This document shows positions 48,201-58,440 of a stretch of DNA of 64,000 bases, piece by piece (within the stretch, counting starts at the first letter, position 1; each line of letters begins with the position of its first letter). Source of the DNA: Ridgeia piscesae (taxonomy: Eukaryota; Annelida; Polychaeta; Sabellida; Siboglinidae); NCBI GenBank assembly GCA_025642075.2, contig JAODUO010000195.1:410001-474000 (forward strand). Direction: 5' to 3'. A program made the position numbers and the translations under genes. The notes below the pieces were generated by a model. The model saw nothing but the letters and a program-made list of their open reading frames with translations, ran no database searches and was not told the DNA's origin.

Positions 48201-49175
48201 CGTAGTTGTTTGTTCGTAATCAAACATGTTGCATAATGAAAAAGCATTACCTTCACTTACATAATGTTCTAACATTATTTCATTAATGCCACTCCGTCCT
48301 GCTGTCACACAATTATCTTCCAAGATTATTCTGTTCATTTACTTCCCATCTAGAATAAATTCAGTGCATAAATGTGCCAGTAGTATTAATATCTAAGAAG
48401 CAATAGCTATTGTTTTAAAACAGTGAACATTGGAGGAACACTTCAATGACTGACGATGCAGTTTGCATGTACAGCCGTATCAATTAAATGCACATTTATT
48501 AAGTTAGTTTAATTAGATTGGTGCTAAAAATCTACCAATACTGATGACAGCTCACGCTTGTCTGTAACCCTAAACAACCACATGATTACGTCAGAGCATT
48601 TCAGTTACAGTTTGAATGCAAAGCATAAAAATTACAACCAAGCACAAGTTTAGCAGTGACACACGCACACACATATATACATCAAACGTCCTCCCATTGA
48701 TATGCTGTGTATTAATAATAACAACATCGTATATACGTATGTCCGTGTGATACACAAAAATAGTGATTTTGTTCATAAAAATACCACTAAATATATACAT
48801 GATATGTGCTTTATATATTTAATATAATTCCCGTTTTTTCACGAACATGCACATTTTAAAATTGGTGTTGCACAACGTTATTTTAAAATATAATTTGTCT
48901 AAATGTGGAATAAGCAAAATTTTTGATTTGCGGCAGGTTAATACTTAACTAACTTTAAGAAAGTAATTTTACTTAAGTTGTTGTTGGGTTAGCCATTTAC
49001 TTGAAAAACATTTTGTACATATCTTAAATTAAATGTTGAAAGTGACCCCCCCTGATATCAGTAGCACCTTCATAACGCACTGCAAGTATGACCGAAACTC
49101 CACAACTCTCATAAATTTACATTTAGCCACGTTCTGATGATGATAAACCGGGAATTACCTTCATACGACCTAAGT
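45299..49175. other. No gene recognised; contains nocturnin 3' flank
   Basis: AT-rich. Two hydrophobic short open frames on the minus strand (45444-45734 and 46216-46314) lack any match I can name. The part next to 49176 should be the 3' untranslated region of nocturnin; I could not fix a poly(A) signal. Confidence 0.45.
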
Positions 49176-50038
49176 TTAATCGCTTTCAGTTGCCTTCAAC
49201 AAGGCGAACTCGGCTACGAGTGAGAAATGATCAGAAGGATACCGAAAGGACGGCAGCCGATCCTGACCGATCTGTTCATCGGTGGGAAAGTTGAGCAGTG
49301 CTTTGAGCTTGAGTGCGTGATCCGTGTACCATATGTAGTCCAGGGTGCGACACACGTGTTGCTCGCCACCCTCTGGACCAGTCCGCCCCCGGATCTTCCA
49401 CGTCGTATAGTTCGGCTCAGTGGCGCCATCTGGCGACAGGTCCTTGTACGCGCTCGAGAGCTTCAGCGAACTCTGCACGAACGCGTTGTACACCGGCTCG
49501 ACGCAGTCGGCGTTCAGGTCACCGCACACGAGCAGGGCGTCCGACCTGTTGACCTTCTTCTCAAGGAAGTCGAGCAGGTAGCTGCCCTGTTTATGCCTCA
49601 GTTCCTCCCAACCGTACTTCGCCTTCAGGTGCGTAGTTGCGATACACAGCTGCTGGATGGACGAGCTCGAACACAGCGCCCTGGGGCGGAGGGTGAACAC
49701 CACAGAGACCTGGTTCGTGTAGGCGTCGTCGGCCTTCAGAACGACCGTGTCCTTGTCGACGAACTCAAACTTGTTGAGTTTGTAGAAGACACAGCATCCA
49801 TCAGGACCGTTGCTGTCCTTCACGTAGAGGGCAGGGGAGTCTGGCTTCGGACAGAAGGCCCCGTCGTAGCCGATGGCACTGAGGATGGGACACAGGAAGC
49901 CGAAGTGGTCGACCTCTTGCAGACACATAATGTCAGGGTCATACTGCAGGATCTCCTCCAGCATTCGCAGCCGGCGGAGGTTCCATTGCAGTGCTTCCTT
50001 CGGACACCGCACAAAGTTGTCTCTGCCCAGACAGAGAC
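49176..50038 (-). CDS. Nocturnin, catalytic exon (last exon)
   Basis: Encodes most of the endonuclease/exonuclease/phosphatase fold of nocturnin, which removes the 2'-phosphate from NADP(H) and was first described as a circadian deadenylase-like protein. From the acceptor tatatgttgcag|GTC (exon start 50038) it reads GLCLGRDNFVRCPKEALQWN, EEILQYDPDIMCLQEVDHF (metal-binding Glu), GPDGCCVFY, CIATTHLKAKYGWEELR, LLVCGDLNAD (Asp/Asn), PNYTTWKIR, RTLDYIWYTDHALK, RLPSFRYPSDHFSLVAEF (catalytic Asp-His). All key motifs are intact. Between TTWKIR and CRTLDYIWY there are about seven extra residues (a Gly/Arg-rich loop) compared with vertebrates. The phase-1 entry joins correctly to 51910. Confidence 0.96.
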
Positions 50039-50154
50039 CTGCAACATATAGGACAATCTATCGTTATTATAGAACAGCCTCGCAAACCACAGGTCGTTAC
50101 TACCCCTGGCTGATCGTCTCTGTAAAGTTCGGGTGTGTGGAGTGGAATTAAACA

Positions 50155-50765
50155 AGTATAGCAACTGACTTTGCCAGTCGCCACAGCGCTAGCCGTGGGA
50201 ACAGCGCAAATACCCACCCCAATTGTAAGATTGATACACTAGAGGGAATCCCAATATAATGACCCATCAACATCCTAAACACTGCATTGCGAACAGCATG
50301 TGGCTGAAATCACCCAAAATTATATTACATGATGGAGGCTGACCACAATCATCATGGATGATTTCATTGGCTGATGTTAAAAGGAGTTTCTCAAAGGGAT
50401 ATGCCAGGGGTAAAGGTAAGTGAAGGTAAGTGCTTATACTACAGAATCCATCCTCATGTGTCAGGGGTAGCTTCTGCTTAGTCCCAACCAGCAGTACCCC
50501 TGGCTGAGCACTTTGCAAGAGTCTGAATTTAACCTCAGCAAATGAAATCATCCACCAGGTTTGCGTTTCAACCCAGGTCAGATGACCATGATTTTTAAAA
50601 ATGTCAGCCAACCGTGGCTCTTGTTACATGCAATGTTTAGGATGCGAATAGGTCATTATATTGGGATTCCAGTCACTATTATATCCGTTTTCAAATTGGG
50701 GTGGCCATTTGCACTGTTCTCACGGCTGACGGAATCATGACTGGCAATGACAATTAGTTTGACTC
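50155..50765. mobile_element. Inverted-repeat element in nocturnin intron 2
   Basis: The arm at 50155-50440, reverse-complemented, parallels 50455-50765 over about 290 bp: cccctggc, aac(a/c)tcagc(c/a)aatgaaatcatcc, atgtttaggatg, gggtcattatattgggattcc/ggtcattatattgggattcc, caaattggggtgg, gcgctgttcccacgg-type words in the same order. The related single arm at 36945-37235 shows the family is dispersed. Confidence 0.72.
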
Positions 50766-51909
50766 GGTTAATTGCACACTTTGTGCATCCATAGGGGATT
50801 TGATGGTTAGTTTTACATGGCAAACAGCCTTGGATTGTAAGAATGGCACTGTCCAGTCCTGCTGAAAGGATCACACTGTGTTCACTGGCAGACCTGTTCA
50901 ATCAAACACATTGTCAGCTTCTATGGGAAGCACCCAGCCACACTGCAATTAATATGCAAAGACTATTTGTACTCCCATATCCACCACTGCCTATAGCCAG
51001 GTACCCAGTGACACACCTGAGTGAATTGGAGCAATGTAGAATGAAAGAATTTGCAAAAGATTAAAAACAGGTACTGTTCACCGGTAATTATGGTAACATG
51101 GACATGTCTATGTAAATACTTTGCCTTTTTTTCAGAACTACTATAGTCACTGGTTAAAATGTTGATTAATTCTGAGACCCCAACGTCTTGATTTGCCTTT
51201 TTTCATAAAAATACAAAGTTCTGAGGAGAGCTGAAGTGAGTACTCGACTATAGTACTCGAGTAACAAGTATGAGTACCGGGTAAGTATTGTGAGTACATC
51301 TAATGAGTACTTCACCCCAGGCAATATTCAAGTAAATGAGGATAACTACTTTTGAAAGTACTCGCACACGTAGTTTTAAAGAACTTCTGAAAATACTCAA
51401 TACAAGTATTTACTATAATTTGTGTAATACAAGTTGTTAGAGCATCGACCAGAGATTTCCACAGAGTTGCACTGACAACCCGCCTCCTGCATGGACTGGT
51501 AAAATGCGTTGTTTGATACATACTTATTGCAATAACTCCAGAATTTCTGGTAATCAGCAGGACTACTTAGTTGGGAAATCTGGTAGTCCTCAGATATATC
51601 TGGTAGTCATATGGCCCAGATTTAAGCAAAATAACATGACAAAGACAACATTACACAAATATTCCCAAATATTTTGGTAGTCCATCGGACTACTGCTGTC
51701 ATCATCTTTGGTAGTCCGACCAAGTTTCTGGTAGTCCTCGGACTACCACTATTTCTACCCCTGATACAAAACACATGCGAGTAATGGGTATGAATAGAAT
51801 TACCTTAACATGAGAAAAAGTGTGCGTAATTTGTGAAAAATACGTTCACAATTATCAACGAGTATATGTAAAAGACTAATTCGGCTACATCCATGGTGCA
51901 GCGACTGAC
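50766..51909. other. Remainder of nocturnin intron 2
   Basis: Non-coding. The segment 51235-51410 is dense in gtactc/gagtac words in both orientations; 51590-51760 repeats tggtagtc. The donor is tctctcaag|gtcagt. Confidence 0.6.
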
Positions 51910-52176
51910 CTTGAGAGAGAACATTCCACTGCATCACTCGGATGTTGCACGCCTCCTTCAAGGTGCCCTCTTGTGTCAACATTCCCTCCTCCGTCTGCCC
52001 CCAGGACGGCCTCAGCTGCCGGGACAGCAGCGGAGGGTAGTCGCTTAGCAGTTGCTGGACACGGGTCAGAAGAGAAGACCGCGTCCATTTCTGCTGCAAA
52101 TTAATGTCCGGGAATGGCTCAGCGCGGTTATAGTAGCGCTCGAACACCGTCGGGTCGAAGTCGGCCATTGACATTG
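51910..52176 (-). CDS. Nocturnin, middle exon
   Basis: Between the acceptor ttttcttattgtag|CA (52176) and donor TCAAG|gtcagt (51910). It encodes MSMADFDPTVFERYYN, LLTRVQQLLSDYPPLLSRQL and ends NIRVMQWNVLSQ, the conserved first strand of the fold with its metal-proximal Asn (vertebrates: IRVMQWNILAQ). The split codon AAG|GT joins to the last exon as SQ-GL. The leucine-rich LLxxxxxLLxxxPPLL segment parallels the vertebrate region before the fold. An internal ATG (52174) could start a short cytosolic form of 375 residues. Confidence 0.93.
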
Positions 52177-53254
52177 CTACAATAAGAAAAGGGAACATCT
52201 GTATGTCAATCCCCCTCAATCATTATTTCAAGGTCATGAGATCCACAATGTGAAATTCAAGGTCAAAGTGAAGATTACAAGGTTATGAACTTTTCATATG
52301 CTTGCTGGGTCATTTGTGCTTTCGGCAATCAAAGAGTTTAACATGAGGACAGGCAGAACTAGAAATGACATTTAATGAATTTTATGATGCTTATATCTGT
52401 GTTTAATGTGATTTTATTTCATTTTATTTTATGTGTCGTATTTACCTATGCATGTTTATATTTGTATGCGGCACACAAGCAGAATTGTAATTTCACTGCG
52501 AGGATTAATAAAACATTCTTATTCAATATAAAAAACAATGACATATTTACAATCCTTCCTTAGGCCCAGGGTTAGAACTACCCACCAGTCCAAACATTAG
52601 TCAAGAACTCAAGATAAGGGGTGGGACTAATAAACCTGCCTAATAACCAGTCTGGTTGTCTAGTAAAGGTCAGTGTGTCATCCACCCCACCCTACAGTAG
52701 TCAGTCAAGTGTTTGTAGTCACAGTTATCCTTTAGCCTGACCCATCCACAGACTGGGGGGATGTAACTGAATCCCAAGTCATTAAAACAATGATAAATTG
52801 TTGCCAGTGAGCAACTGGCTACAGCAGCTTCATTTTCGTAGGCATGGCCACCAGCTGTGAACTTGTCTGGGCATTATTTGTAAGATTAACAGTTCTCTGA
52901 TGTCTATAATTTTCTAGTGTGATAGTTTTATTTCCATTAATACAGTCCAGTAGAGCAGTTTTCGTAATACCGTAATGTGAGGAAAATGATCCAGAATGAT
53001 TATGGAAAATTCATATTTACATAATTATTTAGTAGGGTGGTACTACGGTATTGGTATATGAGCGCAATTGGCATTGTTTTTCAATTGTGCAGTTTTTTAA
53101 TACAGATCATAACTTCACCTTTTCACTAATAACTTTTGTTATTTCTGTATTATTTCTTGGTTAGCTTTATAAAGAGTGCATTGTTATTTAACCGAGGTTG
53201 CAACATATACTGTTTTTTAGTTTTAAATCAAAGTGTAATGACATACATTTGGGT
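52177..53254. other. Nocturnin intron 1, proximal part
   Basis: AT-rich, no exon-like sequence. Confidence 0.5.
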
Positions 53255-53930
53255 TGTTTCTCAGCCCTCCCCTCAACATTTGTGTATTTTGTTTAACATG
53301 ACATTGGAAAGAGGAGGTGGGTGGCGGAGGTGTGTTGAACATTGAATATGTTTTGTGTGTCACAGGTACAGCCCAGGCACATGCACGGCGCATGGCATGA
53401 GCATGTCAGGCCTCCAGACTGAAGTGAAAAGTGTAGACAGTTGCATAACTAACCATTGTAATTACTTAATTTGTTACTATAATAGTTTGGTACCAATATT
53501 TTTATACGTTGCATAATATGTCTGACTTAGATCACATTTCATGGTTCTTATTATAAGAACCATGAAATGTGATATTTTAAACAAAAAATAAATAAACTTC
53601 ACATTACATTATCTGCTGTATATAATTATTGTAGTGGCTTTCCCCTTTGCAGTTGTTTGTATTAAAAACAACTCCACAATGAGTGAATGACAGCTCAAGT
53701 TGCCCGTCACGCTAGGTCGCTCCGGCCTCTCACAATCAGTCACACCCCCCCAGCACCTCGACCATGTCACTAACAACCCGACCTTAACCTTTAAACCACC
53801 GAAGCAACTCCTAACCCAGTTGTTTTTCAGCCCTCCACTCAACATTTGTGTATTTTGTTGAACATGACATTGGAAAGAGGGGATGGGTGGTGGAGGTGTG
53901 CTGAACATTGAATATGTTTTGCCACCTCAC
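53255..53930. repeat. Duplicated block: unit A, unit B, unit A'
   Basis: Unit A (53255-53345: cagccctcccctcaacatttgtgtattttgtt..., aacattgaatatgtttt) recurs as A' at 53820-53930. Unit B (53363-53815, starting acaggtacagcccaggcaca, ending caactcctaacccagtt) lies between them and recurs at 54893-55335. Unit B contains a perfect 21-bp hairpin (53531-53573, atcacatttcatggttcttat with a one-base loop). Confidence 0.8.
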
Positions 53931-54059
53931 CTAACTATGAATTCAGCTTCCTCATCACATTGGATGGAGAGATAGAGGGGGAGTGGGATGTTGAATGAAA
54001 ATGTCCAGCAATGTTTAATAATTTTATGAACTCATCCATCTAAAAAGACTTCAGGGCTT

Positions 54060-54260
54060 TAGGCAGGATACATTTTTTGCAAGTCACACATTTTGGTGGC
54101 CACGTACATGTTGACTCATATACATATAAACAGTTGAGATGTGTTTTATGACATGTATGAAATAAACTAACTAGACACAAACACGTGTGACACCCATTTT
54201 CAAGGTATAACTGACAATATCTATATGGGTGGATGGGTTTCTGCATAAAACTATCTCATG
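54060..54260. mobile_element. Diverged fragment of the 19.3-kb foldback family
   Basis: cacattttggtggcca, caaggtataactgacaatatctat, gggtggatggg and ctgcataaaact follow the order seen at 19740-19974, with divergence. Confidence 0.45.
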
Positions 54261-54892
54261 GCACCCTATAGATCGCTCCCAAAAACATTTTGCTCTCCAA
54301 AAACCGTGATTTCAAACATAACACACTATATCTTCTATAAATTGGGGTCTTCCTGCAGCATCCAACCAAGACAGTTACACTACAAAATACCACCCCTTCC
54401 ATAAAGATGAGTACACAATAAAGAAAATTAAACGCCTTTGCGTTCAATGTATATGTACAATATTCAAAAGTGTATAAAATATGCACAAATAACGTTATAA
54501 ATCAAAACAAATGTTTTCTTTAGACCAAACAATTAATATGGCCAACAGACATGGCCAACAGACATGTCTTGTTTACACCAAAACCAGTGCTAGTGGCATA
54601 TTTATTGTTTGGCTATAGCTCCCTAAAGTTGGAGAAAAAATGTATGTAACTATAAATAATTATACATAATCACTGTAACCTGTTTTCATTCATTATATTT
54701 TAGCAAGGTTTCCAACCAATGTGTGACTATAAGTTAGCCCTGACTTTCCATGGTCTTCCTACATATTTACAAGATCCTAGATAATATATACCGAGTGCCG
54801 ACTGAGAAAAAACCTGTAGTCAGTTACGGCCTGCATTCAGAGCTTGTGTCATGATTCATTATCGTACTATCTATGTCACTGTTAGTCTGTCA

Positions 54893-55335
54893 CAGGTACG
54901 TATAGCCCAGGCACACGCACGGCGCATGGCATGAGCATGTCAGGCCTCCAGACTGAAGTGAAAAGTGTAGACAGTTGCATAACTAAGCATCGTAATTACT
55001 TACTTTGTTACTATAATATTTTGGTACCAATATTTTTATACTTATATCACATTTCATGGTTCTTATAATTAAGAACCATGAAATGTGATATTTTAAACAA
55101 AAATTAAATAAACTTAACATCACATTATCTGCTGAATATATAATTATTGTAGTGGCTTTCCCCTTTGCAGTTGTTTGTATTAAAACAACTCCACAATGAG
55201 TGAATGACTGCTCGAGTTGCCCGTCACGCTAGGTCGCTCCGGCCTCTCACAATCAGTCACACCCCCCGAGCACCTCGACCCTGTCACTAACAACCCGACC
55301 TTAACCTTTAACCACCGACGCAACTCCTAACCCAG
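54893..55335. repeat. Second copy of unit B
   Basis: Direct repeat of 53363-53815 with few changes, including gcccaggcac..gcacggcgcatggcatgagcatgtc and the hairpin (55046-55089). The copies diverge sharply after caactcctaacccagtt. Confidence 0.85.
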
Positions 55336-55364
55336 TTAGCACAATCTTGCTCCAGCCAAACTCG

Positions 55365-55800
55365 GGAAAGATGCGACGTTACCTGGCAGAACTGCAAACT
55401 GCACTAACGAACGGAAAAGCGACGCATCGAAAGGACGATAATACATACGGCGTTGTCGATTCGCTGCAGACGAGCAGAAGCGAGACACCGCCCCCCAGCC
55501 GAAGCGTAGTCCGCGGCATCGCGGAGCCGCGCATAGCATATTCCCGTCGTATTGATCATACGTCGAAGTGCCCCGCGCCGCGGTGATCGATTGGTCTAGC
55601 GTTCGACCGGCCACTCGGACCGGACTTTACCGGACCGTTCGCGAGACGTCACCACTTTACAGAAGTCGCTGGGTCACTGCTCCGTTCCGACGAGGACAGA
55701 AACAACACTGTCGCCTGTACGTGTCGTCTGCGCGCGCTCGAATGAATAACGCGCAGTCGCCGTACACAACCGTTGCCGCTGCCGCGCTCGTCTCGACTAC
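55365..55800. promoter_or_regulatory. CpG-rich block, probable nocturnin promoter and first exon
   Basis: Density of CG dinucleotides rises sharply relative to flanks. On the minus strand it holds a CCAAT word (about 55587-55591) and a CRE-like TGACGTCT (55644-55651) upstream of the putative first exon. CREB control of nocturnin is known in Xenopus retina, but the role here is inference. Confidence 0.45.
55383..55539 (-). CDS. Probable nocturnin first coding exon (mitochondrial-targeting-like)
   Basis: An open frame in the CpG-rich block starting at ATG 55539 (MLCAAPRCRGLRFG ... RQRRMYYRPFDASL ... SLVQFAVLP) ends at the donor CTGCCAG|gtaacg in phase 1. The next exon needs exactly phase 1 (G|CA gives Ala, then MSMADFDP). 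The joined gene is 429 codons including stop, close to vertebrate nocturnin (about 431 residues). The peptide is Arg-rich, has few acidic residues and is amphipathic, as expected of the mitochondrial leader that vertebrate nocturnin carries in the same place. An in-frame ATG at 55614 would add 25 residues, but it lies upstream of the CCAAT word, so I prefer 55539. Confidence 0.5.
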
Positions 55801-55808
55801 TGTATGAA

Positions 55809-55950
55809 ACTTTAGATGGATATTGATGAGAGTGGGTGTCACCGTTTGAACCGGGGCTGTGAACTTTTTTGCGCTGGGGACCGTTTCGTTGTTCGTTGCT
55901 CGCCTGGCGGCGGGCACTTCCCGAGCGTTCATCTCGCTCTGTAACCGAAG
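55809..55950 (+). repeat. Left arm of a 6.4-kb-spaced inverted repeat
   Basis: aactttagatggatatt ... ctctgtaaccgaag is the reverse complement of 62046-62190 with only a handful of differences over about 142 bp. Confidence 0.92.
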
Positions 55951-58440
55951 ACCCGGTGAATGGATCTAACACACACCGATCTGTTTGTTAGCCAAGAGAT
56001 TTTGTGTAGAGTTATTGATTGAAAATGTATGCATGAAGACTTTCTCACGTTACTTGGCCCTTGGGTGCTACAATGCCAATGCCAATGGGTCATATATGCA
56101 AACGCACCCCTTCTGTTGGCGCGGGGAGAAAGAGGAAAACAAGTTGCACAAAAGGGTCTCAACACAGGCCTGCGGATGGGGGACCACGACGTACGATAAG
56201 TGTGTACACTCTCGTCTGATGTGGAGAGCGTACGCACCCACCCCCAATAAAAAAGCAACCCCACACATTGAAGTCCTCCGAAATCTCCAAAACTACTCCC
56301 AACTGGTCACAAATCTGCAACACCATATCCCACCGCATCAATTCGTCTTCCGAAATCTTGTCCCGACAGCTGCAATGGTGATCCCGCTTTAATTTGATGG
56401 ATGTTAGTAAATGTGCAATACCGGCCAGTCTGTGAAACACCCCCTCCCTCGACCAGTATAAATACGCTATACCAATTTGTGACGGAGGTTCAGTGGGTTT
56501 TTTGGGGGGAAACTTCAAGGGAGTGCAGCTGGAGGTGTCACTGGATCCAGTGTAACGACGTTTAAATATGCTGAATTTTCGGCGGGGAGGGGTGAGGCAC
56601 AACAAAAACCTCAAAAATCTTCCAATCGAATGTAGCCTCTTTGATGTTCTCCCGTGCTCTTATAAATGACACCTAAAGCCCCCCAAAACCTCAAATTATA
56701 TCCGATGAAGATTCCAAAGTTCACCCGCCCCTAAATATTGAGCGGCAAATCTGTCACTGTCCCAAAGTATTTCGGGGGTTAAACCCTGCAACATCCGGCC
56801 CTTATTCCGATGCTAATACAGTAGTTTTTTGGCAGGTCAGGGGGGAGCTGTATGTCAAATTAAGTGGGTCCAGCTAAAGGTAAATTGGAGCTCAGTCGAA
56901 ATCCTCAAAATCTATTTTCGTCTTGGATTTGATGAGAGTGATCATGCAGTACTTGGTAGTCCGACATTAATTGGCGAGCTGCCTTACGGAGGATGATTTT
57001 ATCACCTTTCAACAAAATAAACCAGTCCGATCGAGGCACGCGGGTACACTTTATTGTGACAGCCAAGTGTACTTTATTATTCCACAATTTCCAGACCAGT
57101 AGCGCAATTGATTATTTGGGGAATGTTTTCGGCCAGGGATGGGATTTTTTTTACATTTTACCGGAACCTCGAAGCGGGTACATGTAGTGTTGAAGATTGA
57201 TTTGCATTCGAGACGCGTGTTTATGATGTGTTCATAGTGCTGGTGATTTTTAGCGGTTGATAGGGTGCTGTGGTGGGTATTGGATACATACACCATACTA
57301 ATTGTTACGTCGACATTTTACCAAAAAAAAAAAGCTGTTTCTTCCAAGCGGAACTACTCCCCTCAATTAAACGGGACTTTATATAAAGCAATGCCAATGG
57401 GTGTGTGGGCGAATCTAAGCTTTGACTATTTATACAATATACAACAACTTACAATAAGGCTCACCAACGACTCTGTAACGACATCACACACTGTGGTTCA
57501 CCAAAACCTCCAAATGCACCTCACCAGAAACATCCGACTTTACCATGTAACTGGACATTTCACTATCCCCAAAACACTACGGACATGTTATTTACGATGC
57601 TTAGGTCTGTTTATTCCACACAGCCCCTTCCCGGGCCAATCAATGCCAAGTACACCACCACATTTTGCATTCGGATGATTTTATTGAGCCTCCTCAATTA
57701 CGGTGGATTAGAAAAATTTGTTTAAAAAATATTTATTATATACCCCTAAAACACAACCACAATCTTGTTATATACCAGGTGCTTGCCAATGCCCTCCAAA
57801 TGGTCTGGAAGCTCACCAAATATCTTACAACTGCTACACACACCGAGACTCACTAAAATCGTTCGACAGTTCCGTTTGCACAGCAAAACTCTATTGCTCT
57901 ACTCCACGTGAACCGACGAAGTATAGCACACTAATGATACGCACACTAATTATCCCGTTTCGATCGCAACAACCTCAGCTCCGATAGTACGCTTATAGTT
58001 CACCCTGTCGTAATTAATATATCTATAATTATACCCCCGAGCGCGGTACAAACACTTCTACCGAAAGAGCGTAATATCAGACAGATTTAAAACAGCGCAA
58101 GTGCGCTGGCGTCGAATAACCTCACACGTATGTTCGGGTTGTGTCAGCGAACTGAGAATTAGCCAACTAATGACCACTTAGGCCAACGGCGCCATTTCCG
58201 GTGACAACGGCGCGGTTATTCACGTCTGCCGTGTTTGTTCCTGCCTCCAACTCATTATTGCTGTTGATTCGTTGAGTGCGGCAATATTGTCAGGCGCACG
58301 ACCCAATACACGCTTTCATTTATTGAGGCGGGCGAGCGGACACGAACAAATGGACTGTCCGTCTGAACGTGGCTCACTCTACACGTCTGCGATAGCCCAA
58401 TTTCTAGTTGCTAATGCAATTACGAAAACCCGGGAGCAAT
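55951..58440. other. Interior sequence with no intact gene; possible decayed coding remnant
   Basis: Open frames on both strands are short and interrupted. On the minus strand 56614-56159 reads ISEDELMRWDMVLQICDQLG, which looks protein-like (helical, charged) but is soon out of frame. A second such patch on the minus strand (near 57540-57570) reads EVHLEVLVNHSV. These may be pieces of a decayed gene; I cannot name the family. Confidence 0.3.

Noticed and set aside
49227..50051. 274-codon plus-strand open frame opposite nocturnin
   Set aside because: It is the antisense shadow of the conserved, GC-rich catalytic exon; its peptide matches nothing.
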